A stretch of 31,890 nucleotides of DNA, from positions 1 to 31,890 of the forward strand of contig JALHLL010000006.1 of NCBI GenBank assembly GCA_022844575.1, given 5' to 3'. Both the position numbers and the translations under genes were made by a program. Below, piece by piece: positions 24,412-31,890 of this stretch (its first letter is position 1; every line of letters begins with the position of its first letter). Under the pieces are notes generated by a model. It was not told the DNA's origin, did no database searches, and saw only the letters and a list, made by a program, of their open reading frames with translations. The DNA is from a bacterium (GTDB lineage: Bacteria; Bacteroidota; Ignavibacteria; Kapaibacteriales; UBA961).

Positions 24412-24837
24412 CTATTCCTTCTCATTTTCAAAGTGCTCCACTATCATAATGCGAAGTGAATCTATCTCATGACGAAGAACACTATTCTCATTAGTAAGCG
24501 AACGTATCAATATATCCTTTGCACTACCCGAAGTGAGCGAATATTTATTCATACTTTCCGATACCCTCATACTCTCGGTTGAATTATCGGTATATCCGCT
24601 TTCATACTTTTTTGTTTGGCGATAACCCGTATTAATATACTCCACATCAATACCCAAAACTTTTAGTCTTTCTTCTATTTTTCTGCCTACATTTGCTAAA
24701 CCAGCCAAATAATTACCCAGACTTCCGGGTGTCATTTTCAAAAGTCCGGATAGTTTCGATTTGGAGAGCTTATTCTTTTTCATATACGCTGTTAGCTCTT
24801 CTATAAGCCGTTTTCTTTTTTCATTGTCAATTGCCAT
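24412..24837 (-). CDS. HTH DNA-binding protein with C-terminal coiled coil
   Basis: 141 residues. Residues ~8-55 form a helix-turn-helix of XRE type (RLIEELTAYMKKNKLSKSKLSGLLKMTPGSLGNYLAG). The middle is Ser/Thr/Tyr-rich. The C-terminus (~107-140) shows a heptad pattern (ILIRSLTNENSVLRHEIDSL) for oligomerisation. Layout fits a phage- or element-type repressor. It is divergent from the ribbon-helix-helix-like gene, with 147 bases between holding a palindrome and a promoter, so it may control both genes. Confidence 0.75.
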   Translation of the reverse strand: MAIDNEKRKRLIEELTAYMKKNKLSKSKLSGLLKMTPGSLGNYLAGLANVGRKIEERLKVLGIDVEYINTGYRQTKKYESGYTDNSTESMRVSESMNKYSLTSGSAKDILIRSLTNENSVLRHEIDSLRIMIVEHFENEKE

Positions 24838-24868
24838 ATCTAAGTCAAGAAATATTTAGCAAAAAAAA

Positions 24869-24900
24869 TTTGTACGTGACTAATATTTTTAGTAAATTTG
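24869..24900 (+). promoter_or_regulatory. Bacteroidota-type promoter TTTG-N20-TAAATTTG
   Basis: TTTG at 24869-24872 and TAAATTTG at 24893-24900 are 20 bases apart, matching the TTTG/TAnnTTTG consensus in sequence and spacing. It drives the small gene at 24985. The transcription start should fall within the palindrome just downstream. Confidence 0.65.
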
Positions 24901-24903
24901 TTT

Positions 24904-24917
24904 TGTACAATTGTACA
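24904..24917. promoter_or_regulatory. 14-bp perfect palindrome, candidate operator
   Basis: TGTACAATTGTACA is a perfect palindrome. Its TTGTAC half-site also appears at 24870-24875, inside the -33 region. Location over the expected transcription start suits repression by the adjacent HTH or RHH protein. Confidence 0.55.
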
Positions 24918-24970
24918 GGCGGATGTTATCACTTCCGTATGTGCAATGGTACTGACATAAATTAGTAAAA

Positions 24971-24984
24971 CTTACGGAGGTAAG
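24971..24984 (+). promoter_or_regulatory. Shine-Dalgarno held in a mini-hairpin
   Basis: CTTAC-GGAG-GTAAG sits immediately before the ATG at 24985. GGAGG is a strong ribosome site, rare in this window, and its core is the loop of a 5-bp inverted repeat. It may be chance or an operator. Confidence 0.4.
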
Positions 24985-25182
24985 ATGGCATTGACATTTC
25001 CGAATAGAAAGAAAAAACACGAAAGAGTAAACTTCCGCACCGATGTAGAATTACTTGAAAAGCTTGATTTTCTTGTACTTGAAGCAAAAAGAACGGATGA
25101 AAAAGCATCTCGCACTTCGGTTATTGAAACATTGATTCAGCAAGCGAAGTTAGATAAAACATTCACGAAATACAAACGGTGA
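24985..25182 (+). CDS. Ribbon-helix-helix-like small DNA-binding protein
   Basis: 65 residues, very basic. The pattern ERVNFRTDVELLEKLDFLVLEAKRTDEKASRTSVIETLIQQA has the strand (VNFRT), helix A and helix B (RTSVIETLI) of an RHH fold as in CopG/ParD/Arc or ParB-like accessory factors. N- and C-termini are Lys/Arg-rich. The start is set by the strong GGAGG. It could be an autoregulator, an antitoxin without a visible toxin, or a plasmid/element accessory protein. No toxin-like gene follows. Confidence 0.72.
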   Translation: MALTFPNRKKKHERVNFRTDVELLEKLDFLVLEAKRTDEKASRTSVIETLIQQAKLDKTFTKYKR

Positions 25183-25270
25183 ACAGAATGCCCGCGCCAT
25201 TGCTTTATATCTATAAGTGTTTATAGTTATTTAGTACCACAAACTAACTTGCATATTACTTATACTAAAA

Positions 25271-25299
25271 AGGGTATTTCCTGTCCCTGGAAATACCCT
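25271..25299 (-). terminator. Hairpin, terminator-like on minus strand
   Basis: Perfect 11-bp stem, 7-base loop, followed on minus by TTTTTAG. No minus-strand gene precedes it nearby. On plus it comes 89 bases after the RHH-like gene and could still stabilise that transcript's 3' end. Confidence 0.45.
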
Positions 25300-25634
25300 A
25301 TAAATGCCCATCCCGCATGATACCCCAGATACTATTGTTGAGCCGGATAATAGTTACATTGCAATATACAGTATCTATATTAACCACTTAATAACAGTGT
25401 ACCGTTGTGTTATACTGTTTTTTTGGAAAAAAAGTCCTTTGGCAAAGAAAGATAATGACGCAGGCGAATAATGATTAAAACGATAGAAATGATATTATGG
25501 AAATTTGATTGAACACACATTATCGGTAAAGGTTACCGGATTATAGTTGAATGTAAGAAGGGGTATAACAACCGAGTAATTATGATACTAAATTTGAAAC
25601 ATCAAGAAGATACTTATATTTTAATTCCCGCTAA

Positions 25635-25855
25635 GATTCTTCACTTCGTTCAGAATGACAAATACGACATCCGTCACGAGCCGTGCCACCTATCTGAAAG
25701 CGGGAAATTAATTAAATAATCGGTAAAAAATCCTATCCTCTGGAGGGTGTCACGAAGTGACGGGGTGTCAAAACACTAAACCACGTCATTCTGAACGGAG
25801 TGAAGAATCTGTTTTCGCGGAATAGTGTGAATGCAGCCACCCCACGCTAAAACAA
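25635..25855. repeat. Permuted copy of the nested repeat
   Basis: GATTCTTCACTTCGTTC...GAATGAC at 25635-25659 and its inverted partner GTCATTCTGAACGGAGTGAA...C at 25785-25809 enclose remnants of the outer module (GTCACGAGCCGTGCCAC; GGAGGGTGTCACGAAGTGAC at about 25742). GCCACCCCACG follows at about 25839. Confidence 0.75.
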
Positions 25856-26438
25856 ACTTCTTACACTCATAACTTAGTTTTTCTATTGCTTAAAATTGAA
25901 TTATCGAAATAGGGTAATGGGAAAAATCATTGATATCCGGTAAACTGTAACACAAAACGGGTACATTGCAATGTAGAATGTACACACAGAGTGTGTTTCG
26001 GTATTATTTCATACTCATAAGGTGATAACGACCGATGAAGAATGATGAGAAACTAAGAAAGTTAAAAGTTTGTCGATAATCAACCATGTGCCAAAAATAG
26101 AACAATGAAGTAGTGATGTGTATGTAACTCGAAGTTCGATTTTTTCACTATATTTGTCGAAGAGTACTACATAGCACTAAATACTTTACATAATTGATAC
26201 TTGGGAAATGTTAAACATTGTTATAGAGAATTCTATTATACGATTCCTTGAGTAATACATAACTACTTCGTTATACGACTTTTTCGATGAACATGAGAGT
26301 ATTCTACAACTGTTATACTACTTCACATCAAAGTATAGGGTTGTCACAATTGGGCGTAATGTATGGTTGTTTTAAAGATAGAAACATAGGAAACCCTAAG
26401 GTGCTTTAGCTGAATTTATAAATATTTCAAGAAAACAA

Positions 26439-27200
26439 ATGAGATGGATAATAGTCATATTAACTGCCACAATATTCTCTTGTAATCATGATAAAACAAG
26501 AAGTGACATTACAACAAAGGGTTTTGATCGTTACGATTTGTTAGAGGTCTTATATCATCAGTGCGACACTGTTATAAGAGTAAACGATACAGTAATTATC
26601 ACGAATACAAAATTAGATACTACGGTTATCGAGACAGGAATTTTCGCATATCTTCAATATGATTATCCATTAACAACTCCAAGAGAATTGATTGATTTCT
26701 CAAAAAAAGCAGAAAGATTGGAAAAATCGGGTCTGAAAGTAGGATTAGAACCCATCTATAAGAAAGTGATTGACTTCTATCTGGAAGAACGTCCAGAGCA
26801 ATTGAAACACTATACGGATATGAATAGTTACCTGCAATATGAGGTTAATTCAGCTATTCTATGTTCTTATGCTTATCAAAGGATTGGGGATAATGAAAAT
26901 GCGCTTAAGGTAATACAGCCATTCTTAGCAAATACGGAAGCATCAAGTTGTAACATACTTAAGCGATACATTGAACTATGCATCGAAGAATTCGGAATCG
27001 TTAAAGTGAGATCGGAGCTTAACAACTCTGGTAAAACAATACATTTGAAAAAAGAGTGCTCTCCTGAAGAAGATGATTGGGTTGTAACAATATTCGGAGC
27101 GGAAGTTGGGATTGGTAAAAGCTGGGAAACGAAAAATATTACAATCGAACAAGCTAATAATATTATAAGTGAAATGAACTTTAGCGAATTAGTAATGTGA
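26439..27200 (+). CDS. Lipoprotein of unknown function
   Basis: 253 residues. The signal peptide MRWIIVILTATIFSCNHD has a lipobox with Cys15. The mature protein is helical and charged. A stretch (ILCSYAYQRIGDNENALKVIQPFL) looks like a single TPR-type helix pair. Near the start VIRVNDTVIITNTKLDTTVI reads as two beta strands. No homologous family is recognised. Flanked on both sides by gene-poor, repeat-rich DNA. Composition is AT-rich like the rest of this region. Confidence 0.7.
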   Translation: MRWIIVILTATIFSCNHDKTRSDITTKGFDRYDLLEVLYHQCDTVIRVNDTVIITNTKLDTTVIETGIFAYLQYDYPLTTPRELIDFSKKAERLEKSGLKVGLEPIYKKVIDFYLEERPEQLKHYTDMNSYLQYEVNSAILCSYAYQRIGDNENALKVIQPFLANTEASSCNILKRYIELCIEEFGIVKVRSELNNSGKTIHLKKECSPEEDDWVVTIFGAEVGIGKSWETKNITIEQANNIISEMNFSELVM

Positions 27201-27489
27201 AAATAATCACAGTAACAGTATACATACAGAAAATACTCGACTATATAACTTTGTACTATTACGAGGACTATCGCGTTCCGTATTCTCAAACCTTACATAT
27301 CTTGACTACTCTACAAATACCATAATCGTATTTTTTTATTTAGAACACATATCAAACCGAAAATGTACGGTTGAATAAAGTCTTTTGAACAATGTTCATA
27401 ATGAACAAATATAGCGAGACGAAACAAGTAATATAACTTTCAAAGTTTCATACTATAGTATGGTTGAGTTTATAAATTTTCTATTTACC
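27201..27489. other. AT-rich intergenic, nothing recognised
   Basis: About 290 bases after the lipoprotein gene. Only shadow frames occur. No repeat module or hairpin stands out. Confidence 0.4.
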
Positions 27490-27583
27490 AAAAGTTTCCT
27501 ACATGGAATCTATATTAAATATCTTCCGCAAACCACATACTCATTGTTTGTGTTCAAAAGTTTCCTACATGAAATCTACATTA
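27490..27583 (+). repeat. Direct repeat of a translation-start region
   Basis: AAAAGTTTCCTACATG plus 12 more bases occurs at 27490-27517 and again at 27556-27583 with 26 of 28 identical. The offset is 66 bases, so both ATG codons lie in the same frame 22 codons apart. Confidence 0.8.
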
Positions 27584-27808
27584 CACACAACGGTTTTATT
27601 GTTTGCGATAATACTATATTTTTCTCAACTGAAAGCAGAACCTGAACAGGAGAATATGAATAAGAGATTATTCTTATATTCAATTTTCCCAATAGAGAAC
27701 ATTGTAGGCATTATAGTAAAAAATAATCATGGGAACCATACTCTAACTAACAAACAGTTAATTCTGTTAAAAAACAACTTAAACAAGCTACTTTGCATAT
27801 ATCTTTAG
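27569..27808 (+). CDS. Possible small secreted protein
   Basis: 79 residues from the second of two repeated ATG codons. MKSTLHTTVLLFAIILYFS... looks like a signal peptide with cleavage near SQLKAEP. The remainder (NMNKRLFLYSIFPIENIVGII, LTNKQLILLKNNLNKLL) is Lys/Asn/Leu-rich with an amphipathic end. The first ATG (27503) would add HCLCSK-type non-conserved residues before the signal peptide. No family recognised. The small size and AT-rich setting leave real doubt that it is a gene. Confidence 0.4.
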   Translation: MKSTLHTTVLLFAIILYFSQLKAEPEQENMNKRLFLYSIFPIENIVGIIVKNNHGNHTLTNKQLILLKNNLNKLLCIYL

Positions 27809-27927
27809 GGTTTGTATTTTTTCTGTACCATATGTGTACACATTTAACAAGGTGCAAAGCTAACATTTAACATCAACACAACCAACTCACTTTAATATAA
27901 TCAGTTACGCAATCGAACATGCAACCA

Positions 27928-27983
27928 ACATTTAACACACACCTACACCAACATTTAACACACACCTACATCAACATTTAACA
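27928..27983. repeat. 23-bp tandem repeat, three copies
   Basis: ACATTTAACACACACCTACA plus CCA repeats with starts at 27928, 27951 and 27974, the last partial. An isolated ACATTTAACATCAACACA is at about 27865. There are no spacers, so it is not a CRISPR array. Confidence 0.85.
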
Positions 27984-28059
27984 TCTCTCTCTCATTTACC
28001 CCTACTGTGTGTCAACCTTTCATAGGATGGGTCCCCTTATTTCTTCCCCATGATGCACG

Positions 28060-28950
28060 GGGGTGGCGGCGGCTTTGTTTATGCGTGCGGGTAGGTAAAA
28101 GGCTGTTAGATACCCCGCTTTCAGCAAGCCTCCGGCGGAGGAGAATTGTGGTACGATAAATTCCCCTCTTTCAGAGGGGTGGCACGGAACGTGACGGGGT
28201 GTTATAACACGTATAAACGTGAAATAATACAAATTCGACCACCCCGCCTTCGGCACCCCTCCATTGGAGGGGAATTGAAAAGCAAAACTCCGAAAAATTC
28301 CCCTCTAACAGAGGTGTGGCAGATGTAATCTGACGGGGTGTCGAATTTGTCATCCTGAACGGAGTGAAGAATCTATTTCGTGTACAGATTCTTCGTTTCA
28401 CTCAGAATGACAGGGAAATTCAGCCACCCCGCTTTCAGCACCCCTCCGGCGGAGGGGAATTGTATGGAAGTGAAATCGTAAAACGTGAAAATTCCCCTCT
28501 TTCAGAGGGGTGGCACGAAGTGACGGGGTGTCAAAACACGAACCCAGTCATTCTGAACGGAGTGAAGAATCTATTTCGTGTACAGATTCTTCGTTTCACT
28601 CAGAATGACAGGGAAATTCAGCCACCCCGCTTTCAGCACCCCTCCGGCGGAGGGGAATTGTGGTACGATAAATTGCCCTCTTTCAGAGGGGTGGCAGATG
28701 AAATCTGACGGGGTGTCAAACACGAAACCACGTCATTCTGAACGAAGTGAAGAATCTATTTCGTGTACAGATTCTTCGTTGCACTCAGAATGACAGGGAA
28801 ATTCAGCCACCCCGCTTTCAGCACCCCTCCAAAGGAGGGGAATTGTAAAGAAATCGAATTAAATTCCCCTCTGCCAGAGGGGTGGCACGGAACGTGACGG
28901 GGTGTCAAAACACTAAACCACGTCATTCTGAGCGTAGTGAAGAATCTATC
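28060..28950. repeat. Tandem array of nested palindromic elements (~185-198 bp)
   Basis: Inner hairpins start at 28349, 28547, 28732 and (half) 28922, giving periods of 198, 185 and 190. Each pairs GTCATTCTGAACGGAGTGAA...C with GATTCTTCGTTTCACTCAGA...C around TATTTCGTGTACA. They are bracketed by outer arms GAGGGGTGGCACGAAGTGAC...GGGGTGTC and CCACCCCGCTTTCAGCACCC...CTCC. Local CCCCTCTTTCAGAGGGG and CCCCTCCGGCGGAGGGG hairpins sit at the joints. The variable centre (GGCACGAAGTGAC or GGCAGATGAAATCTGAC) is itself interchangeable among copies. A diverged outer-only unit lies at 28108-28290. Confidence 0.9.
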
Positions 28951-28988
28951 AGCATAATACAAGGCAATGCTATTATTCCTCCTTTGTT

Positions 28989-28996
28989 TAGCTTTG
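28989..28996 (+). promoter_or_regulatory. Possible R-M promoter, TAGCTTTG
   Basis: Matches TAnnTTTG and lies 33 bases before the ATG at 29029. No TTTG is seen at the expected -33 distance. Confidence 0.4.
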
Positions 28997-29028
28997 TATC
29001 TTCTACTGTAGCATAAAAACATAGAGCG

Positions 29029-31890
29029 ATGATAAACAAAGACAATATAAAAGATGCGTTACATACTCTCGGCTTTACCGAGAACAATGGCGTGTTTAGT
29101 AAACACTTTACACACGATGACTTTTACCTTAGGATAGATTGTAACCAAGAAATCATTAACTACCCTGAAGATAAGGGCTTTACGGTAAATGAACGCCAGA
29201 CTTGTAACTTCTCATCCAATGAAAACTTTGTTGTATTGGAATGTGTACACAGACTTTTTGAGCGTGGTTACAAGCCCCAGCATATTGAATTAGAACCCAA
29301 ATGGAAACTTGGACATGGTGCAAGCGGAGGTAGGGCAGATATTTTTGTACGGAACCAACAGAATAAACCACTATTACTGATAGAGTGTAAAACAGCGGGT
29401 CGAGAATTTGAAAAAGCGTGGAAAGATACTCAACACGATGGTGCACAGCTTTTCTCCTATATAGAACAAGAAAAAGATGTCGAATTTGTATGCCTGTATG
29501 CTTCAAATTTTAGTGAAAAGGAAAATAAAATATCCATTGAGCAGAGAATTATCTCCCATAAAGATAACATTACCATACTGAATGATGACCCCAAATTAAA
29601 GGGTTTTAGAGATGCGAAGAACGTAAAAGAACGGTACGCTGTATGGAAAGACACATATAAGTTGGAATATACCGAAAAGGGCATATTTGAAGAAAATATA
29701 CAACCATATCAGATAGGTAAGGAAAAATATACTTTAGATATTGACACGAAGGAAATTGAAGGAACGGATATTCGAGGAAGATACCATGAGTTCCGCACAA
29801 TACTACGTAAGTATAATGTATCACGCCGTGAAAATGCTTTTGAGGTTCTTGTCAATTTATTTCTCTGTAAGATTGTCGATGAAACGGAGAATCCTAATGA
29901 TTTGAAATTTTACTGGAAAGGTATTGCATACGATAATTATTTCGATTTGGTGGATAGATTGCAAGAACTCTATAAAATCGGTATGGATAAATTTTTGCAA
30001 CAGGAAATTATCTATATCAGTAATGAACAAATTGATAAAGCTTTCTGGCCGCATAAACGTAGAAGAAACCAAGTAAAAAAAGAAATTAAGGAAATATTCA
30101 GGCAATTAAAATTTTACAAAGGATTGGATTTTGAATTTATCAAAGTATTCAATAAAGAGTATTTTGATAAAAATGCGAAGGTTTTGTTAGAGATTATTCA
30201 GATGTGGCAGGGTATCCGCTTAAAAACCGACCATCAGAATCAGTTTTTAGGAGATATGTTTGAGTTCTTTTTAGATAATGGTATAAAACAAACGGAAGGG
30301 CAGTTTTTTACACCCGTACCTATCTGCAAATTTATAGTAATGAGTTTGCCATTAGAGCAGCAGATACAATATACAAAAGAACCTTTGCGAATGATTGACT
30401 TTGCTTGCGGTTCAGGGCATTTTTTAACTGAATATGCTTCGCAACTCGAATCATTAGTACCTACGTATAAAAAGAATCCAATGTCAGATTATTACATGAA
30501 TATTTATGGAATTGAAAAGGAAGATCGGCTTGCAAAGGTATCGAAAGTATCGGCTTTTATGTATGGTTATGATGAAATACATATTCTTGATGCCGACGCC
30601 TTATTACCTCATGCTGAAATAAAAGAAGAGGGTTTTGATGTATTGGTAGCAAATCCGCCCTTTGCCGTTGAAGATTTCCTTACAAATTTCGAGGAGGAAC
30701 AACTCAATCGTTTTGAGATGACGAAACATATTTCCGATGTAGGAAATAAAAATATACAATGTTATTTTATTGAACGTGCCAAACAATTACTCGCGGGTAA
30801 TGGCACAATGGGGATTATAGTACCGAGCTCGGTATTATCGAACTCCGATGCAATGCACATTAAAACAAGAGAGTTAATATTACAATATTTTGACATAATA
30901 TGTATTACGGAATTAGGAAGTAATACATTTGGTAAGACAGGTACGAATACCGTAGTACTTTTCTTACGTCGCAAGGCACAAAAACCTGAACCTGCTGAGA
31001 TTTACAAAGATAGAGTTGAAGAGTTTTTTGAAAATTGGCTTGAAGAAAAAGATTCTCGTGGTGGTGAATATGGTGATATAGATGTAGTTCAGGAATATTG
31101 CAACCATATAAATATACCAATAGAGCTATACGAAACCCTACTAACCGGAAATCCTTCTGCCGAACTACTTGAAACAGAAATGTTTAAGGGGTACGCAAAA
31201 GATTTTTACAATAATACTGAAATAACGAATCTGAAAAAGAAACATCGTAAACTGATTGATGACTTACCCAAAACAATTCTAAAAGAGCTGCAAAAACAAG
31301 AACAAAAATCCGAAAAGAAAAAGTTAGTGGTAAAAATTAAGAAGAGTGAAAATACCGAAACAGCAGAGTTACAAAGTAACATAAAACAAATACTACCCGA
31401 ACGTATCAAATTATTAAAAGCTGAACATGAAAAAGACATTTATGATAGATTCTTAGCATATATTACCGAGAATGAGAAGGAAAAACTCTACTATTTTATT
31501 CTCGCATACAATAGCCCAAACAATGTGCTGATAGTAAAAAGCCCAACTGAAGGAAAAGAACAGAAGGAATTTCTGGGATATGAATGGAGCGGCGCAAAAG
31601 GAAATGAAGGAGTACATTATTTTGGTGGCGAAACAGTAAATGAAATACAAACACCGATGTTCGACCCAACAGATCGTCAAAACTCTGAAAAAATAAATTA
31701 TTATATTCAAAAGAATTTTAATGGTGATAGTTTTGTACTTCCCGAACATCTAAGTGCTTACATGAGTTTATCGCCAACCGTAAATTTATTGGACTTTTCG
31801 CGTGTAAATTTTTCCAAAACAATCTCATTAGTCGAAAAAGCTCGTAGAGTTGTTGAAACAAACTGGGAACTCGTTAGAATAGACGAACTG
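29029..31890 (+). CDS. Fused restriction-modification protein (nuclease, N6-MTase, specificity), partial
   Basis: One open frame of 954 codons running off the window end; no stop is reached. Residues ~85-145 form a PD-(D/E)xK nuclease of the type I HsdR-N kind: GGRADIFV (Asp104), LLLIECK (Glu119, Lys121) and QLFSY (Gln140). Residues ~400-680 form an HsdM-like adenine methyltransferase: QTEGQFFTP (421-429), SAM-binding DFACGSGHFL (457-466), catalytic NPPF (542-545), then VPSSVLSNSDA and GKTGTNTVVLFLRR. The end (VVETNWELVRIDEL) is where a type I HsdS-like target-recognition domain begins. Architecture R-M-S in one chain is that of type IIG/IIL-like enzymes. Start ATG chosen as the first Met; repeats end 80 bases upstream. 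Confidence 0.9.
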   Translation, partial: MINKDNIKDALHTLGFTENNGVFSKHFTHDDFYLRIDCNQEIINYPEDKGFTVNERQTCNFSSNENFVVLECVHRLFERGYKPQHIELEPKWKLGHGASGGRADIFVRNQQNKPLLLIECKTAGREFEKAWKDTQHDGAQLFSYIEQEKDVEFVCLYASNFSEKENKISIEQRIISHKDNITILNDDPKLKGFRDAKNVKERYAVWKDTYKLEYTEKGIFEENIQPYQIGKEKYTLDIDTKEIEGTDIRGRYHEFRTILRKYNVSRRENAFEVLVNLFLCKIVDETENPNDLKFYWKGIAYDNYFDLVDRLQELYKIGMDKFLQQEIIYISNEQIDKAFWPHKRRRNQVKKEIKEIFRQLKFYKGLDFEFIKVFNKEYFDKNAKVLLEIIQMWQGIRLKTDHQNQFLGDMFEFFLDNGIKQTEGQFFTPVPICKFIVMSLPLEQQIQYTKEPLRMIDFACGSGHFLTEYASQLESLVPTYKKNPMSDYYMNIYGIEKEDRLAKVSKVSAFMYGYDEIHILDADALLPHAEIKEEGFDVLVANPPFAVEDFLTNFEEEQLNRFEMTKHISDVGNKNIQCYFIERAKQLLAGNGTMGIIVPSSVLSNSDAMHIKTRELILQYFDIICITELGSNTFGKTGTNTVVLFLRRKAQKPEPAEIYKDRVEEFFENWLEEKDSRGGEYGDIDVVQEYCNHINIPIELYETLLTGNPSAELLETEMFKGYAKDFYNNTEITNLKKKHRKLIDDLPKTILKELQKQEQKSEKKKLVVKIKKSENTETAELQSNIKQILPERIKLLKAEHEKDIYDRFLAYITENEKEKLYYFILAYNSPNNVLIVKSPTEGKEQKEFLGYEWSGAKGNEGVHYFGGETVNEIQTPMFDPTDRQNSEKINYYIQKNFNGDSFVLPEHLSAYMSLSPTVNLLDFSRVNFSKTISLVEKARRVVETNWELVRIDEL

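Larger units (their letters stand above)
25183..26438. other. 1.25-kb gene-poor region with repeats
   Basis: No coding frame is supported. A hairpin AGGGTATTTCC/GGAAATACCCT lies at 25271-25299, with a T-run only on the minus strand. Repeat modules occupy 25635-25855. The rest (25860-26438) is AT-rich and shows nothing recognisable. Confidence 0.6.

Noticed and set aside
27928..27983. CRISPR array
   Set aside because: The 23-bp units abut directly with no unique spacers, and no cas gene is present.

Overview
The window looks like a low-GC chromosome from the FCB group (Bacteroidota, Chlorobi or Kapabacteria-like). Four things point there. Most genes lack a Shine-Dalgarno sequence. Several upstream regions carry TAnnTTTG, the -7 element of Bacteroidota promoters. 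There is a TonB-dependent receptor with a carboxypeptidase-regulatory-like N-terminal domain. The tmRNA encodes a tag ending in YAMAA. Six lipobox proteins and long nested palindromic intergenic repeats fit the same group. The exact phylum is inference.

Layout. 1-540: repeat array with a perfect 69-bp palindrome. 680-2098: lipoprotein, lamin-tail-like lipoprotein and a small Cys-rich secreted protein, all on minus. 2625-2986: tmRNA. 3222-5983: DUF4328-like membrane protein, two lipoproteins, and tRNA-Ser(TGA) with a terminator. 6087-6683: nusB. 6699-8981: TPR histidine kinase interrupted by an in-frame TAG between the phospho-acceptor and ATPase domains. 9131-9628: yajQ. 9709-11466: DEAD-box helicase with an RS/RD-repeat tail and a long structured upstream region. 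12093-14279: TonB receptor. 14361-17755: minus-strand run of DUF523/TudS-like protein, lipoprotein, HEAAH metalloprotease-like protein, PduO-type adenosyltransferase and ferritin. 17931-18920: NAD-dependent epimerase.

19142-24246 is the most interesting block. It is a tightly packed minus-strand run: murD, a diverged Lgt-like membrane protein, a cysteine-rich radical SAM protein resembling the MJ0619/tetraether lipid synthase (Tes) group, and five tandem paralogues of a ~95-residue membrane protein with an invariant His and two invariant Cys. The Lgt-like and radical SAM genes overlap, which suggests a joint membrane-lipid or lipoprotein role. The five small proteins may be partners or an independent expanded family.

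24412-25182 is a divergent regulatory pair (HTH protein and ribbon-helix-helix-like protein) around a promoter with a 14-bp palindrome. 25183-29028 is gene-poor, with a lipoprotein, a small secreted-protein candidate, a 23-bp tandem repeat and a ~190-bp tandem array of nested hairpins. From 29029 to the window edge runs one open 954-codon frame: a fused restriction-modification protein (PD-(D/E)xK nuclease, N6-adenine methyltransferase, start of a specificity domain).

All functions are from reading motifs by eye; no database search was run.
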